64,000 nt of DNA from the NCBI RefSeq assembly GCF_900169075.1, contig NZ_LT827015.1, forward strand, positions 1,736,001-1,800,000. Direction: 5' to 3'. The DNA is from Chryseobacterium phocaeense. Its GTDB lineage: Bacteria; Bacteroidota; Bacteroidia; Flavobacteriales; Weeksellaceae. The position numbers and the translations under genes were made by a program. This document shows positions 26,513 through 35,806 of this stretch, piece after piece. A model generated the notes under the pieces. That model was not told the origin of the DNA. It made no database searches and saw only the letters and a program-made list of their open reading frames with translations. Each line of letters opens with the position of its first letter. The stretch's first letter is position 1.

Positions 26513-27166
26513 TTGAGAACAACATTAACAGAAGAGAATTATCTGAAGGCTTTGTTTCATTTAGTTGACCATGAAGGGAAAGTGACCATCAATGAACTCA
26601 GCAAATTTCTGAACGTGAAAATGCCCAGCGTGAATAACATGATGAAGAAATTTGCAGATAAAAAATGGGTTATTTATGAAACATACAAGCCACTGGTCGT
26701 TACAGATAGTGGAAGACGTGAAGCCGCACTGGTGGTCCGCAAACACAGGCTTACCGAAATGTTTCTTGTGAAAAAAATGAATTTCGGATGGGAAAATGTC
26801 CACGAAATTGCAGAACAGCTGGAGCATGTGCATTCGCAGGTATTTTTTGATAAAATGGATGAAATCCTTGATTATCCTAAATTTGATCCGCACGGCGAAC
26901 CCATCCCCGACAAAGACGGAAATATTATCTCACAGGATCTGCAGAAACTGAGTGCCTGTAAACCCGGAGAAACTGTGGTTTTCGCCTCCGTTACGCTTTC
27001 GGACGACGGTTTCCTGAGCTATCTGAACGAAAGAAAGCTGCTTCTGAACACCCGAATCAAAATTATAAAAATTGAAGATTTTGATAAATCCATGACCATA
27101 GAAATTGATAATCATAAAGAAATCCTCAGTAAAAAAGCGACGGAAATTATATTGGTCAATAGGTAG
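26513..27166 (+). CDS. DtxR/MntR-family metal-dependent regulator (TTG start)
   Basis: A 217-residue regulator. The winged helix has LTEENYLKALFHLVDHEGKV and VKMPSVNNMMKKFADKKWV. A dimerisation/metal domain follows (VRKHRLTEMFLVKKMNFGWENVHEIAEQLEHV, with HEIAEQLEH ligands), then a FeoA-like SH3 domain (CKPGETVVFASVTL) at the C-terminus. It senses Fe(II) or Mn(II) and represses uptake genes in the family. The start codon is TTG at 26513; no in-frame ATG lies at a suitable position. The inverted repeat on its promoter suggests autoregulation. No metal transporter is next to it. Confidence 0.9.
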   Translation: MRTTLTEENYLKALFHLVDHEGKVTINELSKFLNVKMPSVNNMMKKFADKKWVIYETYKPLVVTDSGRREAALVVRKHRLTEMFLVKKMNFGWENVHEIAEQLEHVHSQVFFDKMDEILDYPKFDPHGEPIPDKDGNIISQDLQKLSACKPGETVVFASVTLSDDGFLSYLNERKLLLNTRIKIIKIEDFDKSMTIEIDNHKEILSKKATEIILVNR

Positions 27167-27276
27167 AAAACTATTCATGGAGCTGTACCATTAATCTTAT
27201 CATTATTTCTCATGGTTTCATCCAGGAAACCAGTTTCTGCAAGGAAATCCATCGTATAAAACATAGGTCGTAACAG

Positions 27277-27284
27277 TAATTTTG
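27277..27284 (+). promoter_or_regulatory. -7 promoter box of the NTF2-like lipoprotein gene
   Basis: TAATTTTG is a perfect TAnnTTTG element; it implies a leader of about 45 bases before the ATG at 27334. Confidence 0.45.
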
Positions 27285-27333
27285 CATGGTCAAACAGAGC
27301 AGAATACAATGTTCTGCCATAAAACCAGAAACA

Positions 27334-27864
27334 ATGAATAAGATGATGTTCAAATCAATGAGAACGGCCAGCTTTGCCTTTAAAGGGATTTTCCTCCTAC
27401 TTTTAACCTCCTTTGTTTTATTTTCCTGTGATAATAATGACTCTGAAACTCCGCAGATCAATACCGATCAGGCCAATATTCAGGTGGTCAACACCATGTT
27501 TGCCGCTTTTGGAAAAGGAGATGTCAAAGGAATGCAGCAAACCGTATCCGAAAATACCGTGTGGAATTATAATGGCACCTCCCCGATTCCCTACAATGGC
27601 ACGTACACAGGAAAAGAAGGCATTGCAGATTTTGTCAGCAATATTTTTTCAAGCGTGGATGTTCTGAGCTTTAAGGTCAACAAAATGGTTGCCGGAGATC
27701 ATAATACTGTTGTGGCACTTGGTGAAGAAACCCAGAAAATAAAAAGCAACGGAAAAATGCTTACTCAAAGCTGGGTCCAGGTCTACACAGTAGAAAACGG
27801 ACTGATTACACGGATGGAAGAATACGCCAATACAGCGGTTGCCGCCGAACTGTTTAAAAACTGA
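27334..27864 (+). CDS. NTF2/SnoaL-like lipoprotein
   Basis: The ATG at 27334 gives 176 residues; the promoter box at 27277 would place an earlier candidate start at the transcript end. The N-terminus has basic residues and a long hydrophobic segment ending LFSC, a good lipobox (cysteine about residue 33). The mature domain is SnoaL-like: VVNTMFAAFGKGDVKGMQQTV, GTYTGKEGIADFV, WVQVYTVENGLITRMEEY. These are cone-shaped dimers, often binding small ligands; substrate unknown. A convergent terminator follows. Confidence 0.82.
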   Translation: MNKMMFKSMRTASFAFKGIFLLLLTSFVLFSCDNNDSETPQINTDQANIQVVNTMFAAFGKGDVKGMQQTVSENTVWNYNGTSPIPYNGTYTGKEGIADFVSNIFSSVDVLSFKVNKMVAGDHNTVVALGEETQKIKSNGKMLTQSWVQVYTVENGLITRMEEYANTAVAAELFKN

Positions 27865-27884
27865 TTTCTCAAGCCGAAAAAAAT

Positions 27885-27917
27885 AAGGGATTCCTGCCTG
27901 GCAAGAATCCCTTTTTA
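27885..27917. terminator. Convergent terminator
   Basis: AAGGGATTC (27885-27893) pairs with GAATCCCTT (27905-27913); an A run lies to the left and a T run to the right, serving both converging genes. Confidence 0.8.
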
Positions 27918-27941
27918 TTTGCAAATGTTTTTAAACAAAAA

Positions 27942-29081
27942 TTAATCTAAAACACTCCAGCCTCTTTTCGGATTGGTGTTTGAAGAAACTTCCTGCTCGT
28001 TAACGATGATGTTTTCTTTTCTCTGACCGATATAATCAAGCTCGCTTAATTTGGAGAAAATAATTTCCAGGCTGCGAAGCATCTGCTGAATGTATAATAA
28101 AGGTTCTCCGCAATTGTGGTGGTCATAATTGGTCTCTGCTACAATGGAAAGCTGATTTAGTAATGTATGAGGTGCAATTTCACTCCATTCCAAACTATAG
28201 TTCAGCATTTCTTCCAGTTCCGCAGGTACCAGAAGCTGGGTAGAATTATACAGGTGAAGAGCCAGTCTCGCAAAAGACTCGATCAGAAATACAGGCGGCT
28301 GCCATGGGATAATATTCCTGAACTGGAAATACATATCCCCAAAGGTATTCACCATAGTAGTACACAAAAATTTAACGTTCTGTGCCAATGCCGTATTCTG
28401 GTTCTTATGAGATGCTTTCTGAATAATTTTAAATGCGTATTGTTGTAGGTTTCCTATAGATTTCGCATAGCTGTTGTAATAATCAATCAGTACCGGATGG
28501 CTCTGAATGGAAGTACAAGGCGGAATAAAATTAGAATCTACCTGGGCAATATTGGCTTTCAGATCTACCTTCCCGATAATCAGATAATTTCCTCCGGAAT
28601 AGCTGCTGTTCAATGAAGTCACAGGAAGCAGTTCGATATGGTGATTAGGCTGTGCATTTGGGTGACGCGGTGGAATTTCCTCAGGGTCAATATCTCCAAA
28701 AGGCACCTTATCAAAAGGGTTTACGGAGATCAGAATGTAATAATCGCCGTCTGCCTGTTCTTCATTCATAGATTTCGCAAGAGATTTCACGCTGACCCTT
28801 CTGTCACTCAAATCGATACGGTAACCCGCCATAGTGATGGCGCTGCATCTTTTGATCACAAGCTGCACATCATTCGTAGCCGTGTTGTGTACATCAAAAA
28901 TAGTTTTATCCGTAAATTCGTTGGAAATAGGCAGAAGTCCATAATTATATGTGTTGATCCCAAGTGAGCTGGAATCTCTGATGGTGTCAATTAAAAAATT
29001 ATCCTGATCATTAAGGTGTCTCTGGGATACTTTCATCCCGTCTACCCAATTGATCGCAAAATGTTTTATAGGCTGTATCAT
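27942..29081 (-). CDS. tssK: Type VI secretion baseplate subunit TssK (T6SS subtype iii)
   Basis: A 379-residue baseplate-to-membrane adaptor. The N-terminal NWVDGMKVSQRHLNDQDNFL is the W..GM....H..Q pattern of TssK. A beta-rich shoulder part (VQLVIKRCSAITMAGYRIDL, YYILISVNPFDKVPFGDIDPEEIPPRHP) and helical middle follow. The divergent sequence and the neighbour TssN indicate the Bacteroidota T6SS-iii system. It lies 27 bases downstream of tssN and is the last gene of a three-gene operon with a terminator at 27885. Confidence 0.8.
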   Translation of the reverse strand: MIQPIKHFAINWVDGMKVSQRHLNDQDNFLIDTIRDSSSLGINTYNYGLLPISNEFTDKTIFDVHNTATNDVQLVIKRCSAITMAGYRIDLSDRRVSVKSLAKSMNEEQADGDYYILISVNPFDKVPFGDIDPEEIPPRHPNAQPNHHIELLPVTSLNSSYSGGNYLIIGKVDLKANIAQVDSNFIPPCTSIQSHPVLIDYYNSYAKSIGNLQQYAFKIIQKASHKNQNTALAQNVKFLCTTMVNTFGDMYFQFRNIIPWQPPVFLIESFARLALHLYNSTQLLVPAELEEMLNYSLEWSEIAPHTLLNQLSIVAETNYDHHNCGEPLLYIQQMLRSLEIIFSKLSELDYIGQRKENIIVNEQEVSSNTNPKRGWSVLD

Positions 29082-29108
29082 AGTTAATACTTTTTAAATT
29101 TTCTGTGA

Positions 29109-30011
29109 TTATGATTTGTTCAATACTCCTTCTTCCGCATGCTGGATCACTCTTTTGCAGATCACCACTTCATTTTCTGAAATGCCGTTCGCAGAGATAT
29201 CCTGATCGAAATCAATATATTTTCTAAAACTGAAGAACGATTTTTTAGTATAGAAAATCCAGTAATAAGGCTCCTTATCTATGTCCGAAAGGTTAATAAT
29301 AGAACTCGGATTTTTATGGTTATAATCGTCCACTACCCTGTAGAACCAGTCTCCGAAGGTTACTCCGGTAGGCAGTGTTTTGGCTTTAATTCTGAACCTG
29401 TTTGAATCTTCAAGATTTTTACTCAGCTCTACATTCAGTACCATCAGTCTGTCGAAATCTGCCCCTTCAAAATCCGGAAGCTTCTGATCCGGAGAATATC
29501 TCCATGTTTTATAGATATCAAAAGGTATGCTGATAAACTGAACATAGCAGTAATAAAATACCATGGGAACCACAAAAATCGAGATACTTGTAGCGGCCAT
29601 TACCGGATATCCCAGCCCTTTGCTTATCCAGCCGAAGATCAGAGTAAATAAAAATCCTCCGAAAGCCATACAGGTTAATGAAAGTATTGATTCAAACAAA
29701 ATGCTCATTCCTAAAGAGTCAATATGCTTCCTGAAATACCTGTGCAGTAAATTGACATGTATGATCCCAAAAATAAGATAAAACACCTGGGCGATAAGAT
29801 ACCAGTATGGATTAAAAAGATTTTCGGCAAAACCAAAAATCCCCGGCAAAGCCAGACATAAGCTGCACAGAAGAAAGTAAATAATCACCACTTTCATCTT
29901 GATCGCAGGTTTGTTTTTTCTGATCAACCCCAGAATAAACATCATGATTACCGCGATTAAAGGCATTAAAATATACCTTAAAAAAATACCTTTTACTGAA
30001 GAAATTTCCAT
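29109..30011 (-). CDS. tssN: TssN, T6SS-iii-specific membrane protein
   Basis: A 300-residue inner-membrane protein. About six hydrophobic helices lie in residues 8-165 (ILMPLIAVIMMFILGLI, VVIIYFLLCSLCLALPGIF, YLIAQVFYLIFGIIHV and others). A soluble C-terminal domain follows (TLPTGVTFGDWFYRVVDDYN, YYWIFYTKKSFFSFRKYIDF). This layout matches TssN, a component found only in the Bacteroidota subtype iii, which lacks TssJLM. Located between a TssG-like gene and tssK in the same orientation. Confidence 0.78.
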   Translation of the reverse strand: MEISSVKGIFLRYILMPLIAVIMMFILGLIRKNKPAIKMKVVIIYFLLCSLCLALPGIFGFAENLFNPYWYLIAQVFYLIFGIIHVNLLHRYFRKHIDSLGMSILFESILSLTCMAFGGFLFTLIFGWISKGLGYPVMAATSISIFVVPMVFYYCYVQFISIPFDIYKTWRYSPDQKLPDFEGADFDRLMVLNVELSKNLEDSNRFRIKAKTLPTGVTFGDWFYRVVDDYNHKNPSSIINLSDIDKEPYYWIFYTKKSFFSFRKYIDFDQDISANGISENEVVICKRVIQHAEEGVLNKS

Positions 30012-30066
30012 TCGATTTTTTTACAATTTTAGACTATGTTGATCGTTGTAAATATAACAAATTATT

Positions 30067-31008
30067 TTAGAGGAAGGTAGAATATCCGAGACGGCTGGCA
30101 TTTCTTTCATCATCTTCAAGACTGAATGAATACTCCTGTTTCTCCGTAACAAAATTCTCTTCCACATCTACCGTTACCGGAAGAAAATAATCATACAGGG
30201 CCTTCAGAACTTTCCTGAACGGGCTTCCCGGGATATACTTTTTCATTTCCGTATAAGGAATGGGGCCGATATTGACTACCCAGTTCCGTTGTCCGTCCAT
30301 ATGTTTTCCACTAGGAATATACGTCACTCCCAGCCTGGAATTCCCCAGCAGCATAGAATCGTCGTTTCTTTCAATTCTGTCTATAATATTCGGGGCAAAA
30401 GTAATTTCTACCGGTACCTGCAGAAAAGCAGTAATGCATCTTTCAAACCATCTTTTATCCCCCCTGATCTGGTGAAAAAATGGCAGAATATAGATAAAAA
30501 TATAGGCGCTCTGCTCGTCAAGCATTTTTACCAGAGGCCAGAGTTCACTTACGGTATCCAGAAGGGTGTCCGTGTTACTTGAAATATCGAATTCAGATTC
30601 TTTAAGCAGTGAACTGATTTCGGTAAAAAATACTTCCAGCTCAAAAGGCCGGAAAAACTTTCGCGCATCATCTTCCACCTTTTTCTGCTTGCGGATCTCT
30701 CGGACTACCGTATCTACATTCTTTCTGGAAGCTCCTAAAGACGGGGGATGAAACAACCCTTCAGGGAGATAGTCATAGATACCTTCCCTGTATGTTTCTA
30801 TCGTAAAAACTTCCTCATCAAATCCCAGGTAGCTGCTTGAAATGCTTTTGATATCCTTCAGATAAGCACGGTCATTGATCCCGATTCTTTCTATAAATAT
30901 ATTGCTTACAGCACGGTGATACTTCAAAAGATTAACGGCCACAGCCTCTGCCTTGAAGTCCGTCTGCAGCTTATTGTAATACATGTCTACAATATTATTC
31001 TCATACAT
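30067..31008 (-). CDS. Probable T6SS-iii baseplate subunit TssG
   Basis: I place the start at the ATG at 31008 (MYENNIVDMYYNKLQTDFKA, 313 residues); a longer frame would begin with a segment that overlaps the promoter-like sequence. The N-terminus with DFKAEAVAVNLLKYHR, then ERIGINDRAYLKDIKSISSSYLGFDEEVF and YLPEGLFHPPSLG, is compatible with TssG of subtype iii (baseplate wedge partner of TssF). The order TssG-TssN-TssK on one strand supports the call, but TssG is very divergent and I rely partly on context. No TssB, TssC, TssF, TssD, ClpV or VgrG lies nearby. Confidence 0.62.
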   Translation of the reverse strand: MYENNIVDMYYNKLQTDFKAEAVAVNLLKYHRAVSNIFIERIGINDRAYLKDIKSISSSYLGFDEEVFTIETYREGIYDYLPEGLFHPPSLGASRKNVDTVVREIRKQKKVEDDARKFFRPFELEVFFTEISSLLKESEFDISSNTDTLLDTVSELWPLVKMLDEQSAYIFIYILPFFHQIRGDKRWFERCITAFLQVPVEITFAPNIIDRIERNDDSMLLGNSRLGVTYIPSGKHMDGQRNWVVNIGPIPYTEMKKYIPGSPFRKVLKALYDYFLPVTVDVEENFVTEKQEYSFSLEDDERNASRLGYSTFL

Positions 31009-31325
31009 AGTGTTTCCTGTGATTATGACTTGTAAAGATAATATATCTCGTAAGTTTGAAAAAATAATTTGGCTATAATTTTCGTTTAAAAATACTAATT
31101 TATTGACATTAAAAGGAATAATCTGCGACAAATTCCGTAAAAATACGGTAATACTGCTTTTCAGATGATTTCGGACGCCGGATTAAGCGATTAAAGCTTA
31201 TCTCTGTTATTCAGTTACTTATCTTTATTAAGTGCTTATTTTTAAGTTCTATAGTATTTTATACGCTTTCTGCGCTATTGAGATTAAATTTTATTAACAG
31301 TCTTTCGGCAAGAAAATGATCATTA
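31009..31325. other. Divergent intergenic region between the T6SS block and the nuclease gene
   Basis: No gene is recognised. A minus-strand near-consensus -7 element (TATCTTTA, about 30 bases upstream of 31008) may serve the T6SS operon. The plus-strand promoter of the nuclease gene begins at 31326. Confidence 0.4.
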
Positions 31326-31359
31326 TTGATACAGGTTCCGAAACAGGGCCGTATCTTTG
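31326..31359 (+). promoter_or_regulatory. Nuclease promoter, full flavobacterial consensus
   Basis: TTG (31326-31328), 23-base spacer, TATCTTTG (31352-31359). Transcription would start near 31364, favouring the ATG at 31383. Confidence 0.65.
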
Positions 31360-31382
31360 CAGCTTATAAAATGTTATTTATA

Positions 31383-32174
31383 ATGAAAAGTATTTATTCT
31401 AAAATTCTGATTTTAGCATTCATTTCATCTTCACTCTATTCTTATGCATGGGGATTGACGGGTCACAGGGTAATTGCGGAGATCGCAGAAAACCATTTAT
31501 CCGGAAAAGCAAGAAGAGAGATCAGAAAAATAATGGGTAAGGAACGTCTTGCCTATTGGGCTAACTGGCCGGATTTCATCAAATCTGATACTACAGGAGT
31601 CTGGAAACAGGCTTCAACATGGCATTATGTAAATATTGATCCGCAGGTGGATTTTAAAAATTTTGACCAGAATCTGAAAATGCAGTCAGGACCAAGCCTT
31701 TATACACAGGTAAACATATTGTCCAGCCAGATCAAAAATGAAAAAACATCTGAAAAAGACAGAAAAATTGCCCTGATCTTCCTTATTCATATGATGGGAG
31801 ACCTTGCCCAGCCGCTTCACGTAGGAAGAGCTGAGGACCTTGGAGGGAACAAAATCAATGTTACGTATTTCGGGGACAAAACCAATCTTCATTCCGTATG
31901 GGACGGGAAACTGGTAGATTCACAGAAATACAGTTACACGGAATATGCCAGCCTGCTGGACATCAAATCCAAAGATGAAGTAGCAAAGATTCAGTCCGGA
32001 ACTCTGGAAGACTGGTTGTACGATTCTCATCAGATCGCCAATAAAATCTATGCACAGACTCCTGACGGATCGAAATTATCATACGACTACCAGTACAAAT
32101 TCAATGAAACCCTTGAAAGACAGCTTCTTTACGGAGGTCTGAGACTGGCAAAGGTACTTAATGATTTGTTTTAA
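31383..32174 (+). CDS. S1/P1-type zinc nuclease, exported
   Basis: The ATG at 31383 gives 263 residues with a signal peptide (MKSIYSKILILAFISSSLYS). Cleavage before WGLTGHRVIAEIAENHL leaves the N-terminal tryptophan that S1/P1 enzymes use as a zinc ligand. Further ligand motifs are WANWPDFIKSD, WHYVNID, FLIHMMGDLAQPLHVG and NLHSVWDGKL. These enzymes cut single-stranded DNA and RNA at 5'-P sites using three zinc ions and act in the periplasm or outside the cell, probably for phosphate or nucleotide scavenging. Terminator at 32223. Confidence 0.93.
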   Translation: MKSIYSKILILAFISSSLYSYAWGLTGHRVIAEIAENHLSGKARREIRKIMGKERLAYWANWPDFIKSDTTGVWKQASTWHYVNIDPQVDFKNFDQNLKMQSGPSLYTQVNILSSQIKNEKTSEKDRKIALIFLIHMMGDLAQPLHVGRAEDLGGNKINVTYFGDKTNLHSVWDGKLVDSQKYSYTEYASLLDIKSKDEVAKIQSGTLEDWLYDSHQIANKIYAQTPDGSKLSYDYQYKFNETLERQLLYGGLRLAKVLNDLF

Positions 32175-32462
32175 AAGTTGACAGTTGCTGGTTGACAGTT
32201 GATCACCAGGCTGATGTAATATAAAAGCGGGACTTCGGTTTCGCTTTTTTTGTTCAAAGTTCGGAGTTCAAAGTTCAAAGTTTAAGGTTTAAGGTTTAAA
32301 ATTACACGATCCTGTTTAAAGTCTCAAATCTGACATCTGATATCTTGGCTCTTTACTCCTGCCTCTCCCACCCTAAATTTAAAAAATAATTAAAACTGGT
32401 GTAACCTTTCTGCTTTGTCATACGTATAATATATAGTAACTCTTTTTTGAGGATAAAAATAG
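32175..32462. repeat. Low-complexity direct repeats between nuclease and rpoD
   Basis: Short words recur in tandem: TTGACAGTTG twice (32177-32202) and GTTCAAAGTTC / AAGGTTTAAGGTTTAA (about 32253-32300). These resemble other intergenic word repeats in the window. No gene. Confidence 0.6.
32223..32251 (+). terminator. Nuclease-gene terminator
   Basis: AAAAGCG (32223-32229) pairs with CGCTTTT (32242-32248); the inner AC-TTCG-GT forms a stable UUCG loop. T run to 32251. Confidence 0.8.
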
Positions 32463-33329
32463 ATGAGACAATTAAAAATCACTAAGCAGGTTACCAACAG
32501 GGAAACTGCTTCATTAGACAAGTATTTGCAGGAAATTGGTAAAGTGGAACTGATCACTGCGGACGAAGAGGTAGAACTGGCACAAAGAATCCGCGCAGGC
32601 GACAGAGCTGCACTGGAAAAACTAATCAAAGCCAACCTTCGTTTCGTAGTTTCCGTATCCAAACAGTACCAGAATCAAGGTCTTTCTTTACCCGATTTGA
32701 TTAATGAAGGTAATTTAGGACTGATGAAAGCGGCAAAAAGGTACGATGAAACTAGAGGTTTCAAATTTATCTCTTATGCGGTATGGTGGATTCGTCAGTC
32801 AATTTTACAGGCGTTAGCTGAGCAGTCAAGAATTGTAAGGCTTCCGTTAAATAAAATTGGTTCCATCAACAAAATTAATAAAGCTTACGCACACCTCGAG
32901 CAGGAAAACGAAAGACCACCTTCCCCGGAAGAATTGGCTGAAGTGCTTGACATGAGTGAGGAAGATATTAAGGAATCTATGAAAAACTCCGGAAGACACC
33001 TGTCTATGGATGCGCCTTTAGTAGAAGGTGAAGATTCTAATCTTTATGACGTATTGCGTTCCGGAGAATCTCCAAGCCCGGACAAAGACCTGATGCTTGA
33101 ATCTTTACAAATTGAGATCGAAAGAGCATTGAATACTTTGACGCCAAGAGAGGCTGATCTGGTAAGATTATACTTCGGACTGAACGGAAAACACCCGATG
33201 ACTTTAGAGGAAATCGGTGAAACTTTCGATCTTACAAGAGAGAGAGTTCGTCAGATTAAAGAAAAAGCAATTAAGAGACTAAAGCATAACACCAGAAGCA
33301 AGATTCTTAAGTCTTACTTAGGTAAATAA
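32463..33329 (+). CDS. rpoD: Primary RNA polymerase sigma factor
   Basis: A 288-residue sigma-70 factor with the short Bacteroidota architecture: region 1.2 ([20 protein letters not shown]), region 2 ([57 protein letters not shown]), region 3 and region 4.2 ([22 protein letters not shown]). Region 1.1 and the non-conserved insertion of E. coli RpoD are absent. This factor recognises TTG/TAnnTTTG promoters, the pattern found before many genes in this window. It is monocistronic with a strong terminator. Confidence 0.97.
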   Translation: MRQLKITKQVTNRETASLDKYLQEIGKVELITADEEVELAQRIRAGDRAALEKLIKANLRFVVSVSKQYQNQGLSLPDLINEGNLGLMKAAKRYDETRGFKFISYAVWWIRQSILQALAEQSRIVRLPLNKIGSINKINKAYAHLEQENERPPSPEELAEVLDMSEEDIKESMKNSGRHLSMDAPLVEGEDSNLYDVLRSGESPSPDKDLMLESLQIEIERALNTLTPREADLVRLYFGLNGKHPMTLEEIGETFDLTRERVRQIKEKAIKRLKHNTRSKILKSYLGK

Positions 33330-33351
33330 TTTAGCGCAAAAAACAATGTAG

Positions 33352-33380
33352 CGGAGTCTGTTTTCAGGCTCCGTTTTTTT
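33352..33380 (+). terminator. rpoD terminator
   Basis: CGGAGTCTG (33352-33360), TTTT loop, CAGGCTCCG (33365-33373) and a seven-base T run; one G-T pair in the stem. Confidence 0.9.
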
Positions 33381-33575
33381 ATGCAAACCAGTCTGGCATT
33401 TTCCTTTTATAAGTGAAAAGCCTTTGTTTATCTTAAAAATTAACGTATTTACAATTTCTTTACCTATCCTTGCGGTAAAGCAGCCGGGCAGAAAGAAATA
33501 TGAACTTTAAAATCAAGCTGTAACAATTTTTGAAGTATCTTCAACTAATACAAAATAAAACCAAATCTAAAAATT

Positions 33576-34169
33576 ATGAACAAAATATTTTTCGCTTCTG
33601 CCCTGGCATTATCACTGCTTTCCTGTAAAGAAAACCAGTCCAGAAATACTCCGGTTGTAGAAAATGCCGTGGATAATGCAGAATCCTCTGTTTCGGGTTC
33701 ATTGAAGAGCTACCGCAAAGGAAATATGGTGGATGAAATTTACTATGAGCTGATCAAAAATGATAAAAACCTGAAAGCCCTGGACGACAAAATCATAGCA
33801 ATAGACGAAGAAAGCAGAAAAGTTCTGGCAATCTATGGCGAAACCCTTCGGAAATCTGAATCATTCTATCTTGATGCCCATAACCAGGCAGCTTCCGTTA
33901 AAGATTCACTTCTGAAACAGCAGCTGGACAAAGAGATCAAAATGAGTTCTGATCAGTATGATCTTAAAATAAGCAAAGTAAAGGAACTGATCGCTAAAGT
34001 CAACGCAAACAGCGATACCATCAACAACCTGTACACTGCTTTTAAAATCAGGAAAACAATTCCTGAAATCGAAAAATACCAGAAAGCACATCCTCTGAAA
34101 ACAGAAAACCTGGAAAACCTGATCAATAAGCAGAATCAATTGCTGAATGAACTCAAAAATACAAAATAA
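33576..34169 (+). CDS. Putative lipoprotein with coiled coil
   Basis: A 197-residue protein beginning MNKIFFASALALSLLSC, a good lipobox with cysteine at residue 17. After a short polar linker the mature part is nearly all helical and highly charged (DEIYYELIKNDKNLKALDDKI, LLKQQLDKEIKMSSDQYDLKI, NLENLINKQNQLLNELKN), so coiled-coil assembly is likely. No family recognised. Its stop codon overlaps the ATG of the following acetyltransferase gene, so the two are co-translated. Confidence 0.8.
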   Translation: MNKIFFASALALSLLSCKENQSRNTPVVENAVDNAESSVSGSLKSYRKGNMVDEIYYELIKNDKNLKALDDKIIAIDEESRKVLAIYGETLRKSESFYLDAHNQAASVKDSLLKQQLDKEIKMSSDQYDLKISKVKELIAKVNANSDTINNLYTAFKIRKTIPEIEKYQKAHPLKTENLENLINKQNQLLNELKNTK

Positions 34170-34666
34170 TGAATTATACCACGAAATGGCTTACGGATAC
34201 TGCGCGGACGGAAGAACTGGTTGATTTTTTTATTGCCCATAAAACAGATTCCTACATTTCCCATGGAGAAATTATTTCCGGAAGGGCTTTAGATTCCAAC
34301 CACTGGAGTCCGGATCTTAAGAATATACTCACCCATCAGCTAAACTCCGGCTTCGATGCAGATCATAACTCAAAATTAAATATACTGATTGCTGAAAACG
34401 AGGCAGGAAAAATCATTGGAATGCTGATTTTCAATGTGATTGCCGGATTCAAAAATTATGCAGTCCTGGAAGATATGCTGCTGGATTATTCTCTTCGCGG
34501 ACAATCGCTTGGAAGCACTTTGCTGAAGGTAGCCCTGGAAGAATCTAAAAAATGGAATATCAGTTTTATCATGCTTGAAAGCGGAACCGACAATGAAGGT
34601 GCCCACCACTTTTTTAATAAATACGGATTTAAAAAGATTTCTGAAAATTATATTTTATCCCTGTAG
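34169..34666 (+). CDS. GNAT-family N-acetyltransferase
   Basis: A 165-residue acetyltransferase. Motif A is present as VLEDMLLDYSLRGQSLGSTLLKVALEESK (the R-G-x-S-L-G acetyl-CoA loop, about residues 111-116), followed by SFIMLESGTDNEGAHHFFNKYGFKKIS, the typical motif B end. The acceptor substrate is unknown. It is translationally coupled to the upstream lipoprotein and followed after 21 bases by an FAD monooxygenase, so the three form one operon. Confidence 0.9.
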   Translation: MNYTTKWLTDTARTEELVDFFIAHKTDSYISHGEIISGRALDSNHWSPDLKNILTHQLNSGFDADHNSKLNILIAENEAGKIIGMLIFNVIAGFKNYAVLEDMLLDYSLRGQSLGSTLLKVALEESKKWNISFIMLESGTDNEGAHHFFNKYGFKKISENYILSL

Positions 34667-34687
34667 AAGCAGCTTAAATCAATTAAT

Positions 34688-35806
34688 ATGAATCAAATTT
34701 CAATAATTGGCGCCGGAATTGGCGGATTGACACTGGGAAATGTCCTAAAACAGCAACAGATCGATTTTACCATCTACGAATCTGCACAGGAAATCAAGCC
34801 CGTTGGTGCCGGAATTATGATGGCTGTTAATGCCATGCAGATCTTTGACCGGTTAGGCTTAAAAGAAAAAATTGAAAACGCAGGAAATAAAATCCATGGA
34901 ATCTCCATCACCGACGAATCCCTGAAACCGATCACCAAAACCAATATCCTTGCCCTCGAAAAAAAATATAATTCCTGTAATGTAGCCATTCACAGGGCTG
35001 AGCTGCAAAAAATTCTGGCTGAAAATGTAGGATATGAACACATCAGTCTCAACCACTCTTTAAAAAAGATTGAAAAGCATGAAAACTATACTTTAGAGTT
35101 TGACAACGGAACCCGGGCAGAAACTCAGATTGTATTTGGTGCTGATGGCATAAAATCCAAAATCCGGAATCAGATTTTAAAAACAGAAACCATCAGAAAT
35201 GCAGGACAAAAGTGCTGGCGCGGACTTGTAGAGCTTGATCTTCCGGAACATCTGAGCCATGAAGCCTTTGAAATGTGGGGGAAAGGAAAACGTTTTGGCT
35301 TTGTGAAAATTTCTGAGCAAAAAATTTACTGGTATGCCGTAGTGAATGAAGAAAAACATCAGCTTAATCTGGAATTACCTGAATATTTTAAAGATTTCCA
35401 CCCTCTTGCTGTAGGCATTCTTGAAGCTACTTTAAAAGAAAATATTATACTCAACGATATTATAGATTTATCTCCTATTCCTTCATGGCATTCGGAAAAC
35501 CTTTGCCTGATCGGTGATGCGGCTCATGCTACAACTCCAAATATGGGCCAGGGTGCATGCCAGGCTATTGAAGACGCCTATGTCATCGGGAAACTTCTGG
35601 AAAACACCCGGGATTTTAATTATGTTTTTGAAGAATTTCAAAAGATCAGAAGAAAAAAAGTGGATTATGTGGTCAATACCAGCTGGAAGATCGGAAAAAT
35701 GTCTCAGTGGGAAAAGGGAAATGCCATGCGGAATTTCTTTATGCGGTTGATTCCGGAAAGCTCCAGCTACAAACTGGCAGAGAAAATTGTAAAACTGGAA
35801 ATCTAA
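34688..35806 (+). CDS. FAD-dependent aromatic-type monooxygenase
   Basis: A 372-residue flavoprotein hydroxylase. The FAD-binding GxGxxG is at ISIIGAGIGGLTLG (residues 4-17), the middle DG motif at VFGADGIKSKIR (about 150-161) and the second FAD motif at LIGDAAHATTPNMGQGACQAIEDA (about 275-298). It belongs to the UbiH/salicylate-hydroxylase-like group (PF01494); related flavobacterial proteins include TetX-like enzymes. No signal peptide, so it acts in the cytosol with NAD(P)H. The substrate cannot be told from the sequence. Confidence 0.9.
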   Translation: MNQISIIGAGIGGLTLGNVLKQQQIDFTIYESAQEIKPVGAGIMMAVNAMQIFDRLGLKEKIENAGNKIHGISITDESLKPITKTNILALEKKYNSCNVAIHRAELQKILAENVGYEHISLNHSLKKIEKHENYTLEFDNGTRAETQIVFGADGIKSKIRNQILKTETIRNAGQKCWRGLVELDLPEHLSHEAFEMWGKGKRFGFVKISEQKIYWYAVVNEEKHQLNLELPEYFKDFHPLAVGILEATLKENIILNDIIDLSPIPSWHSENLCLIGDAAHATTPNMGQGACQAIEDAYVIGKLLENTRDFNYVFEEFQKIRRKKVDYVVNTSWKIGKMSQWEKGNAMRNFFMRLIPESSSYKLAEKIVKLEI

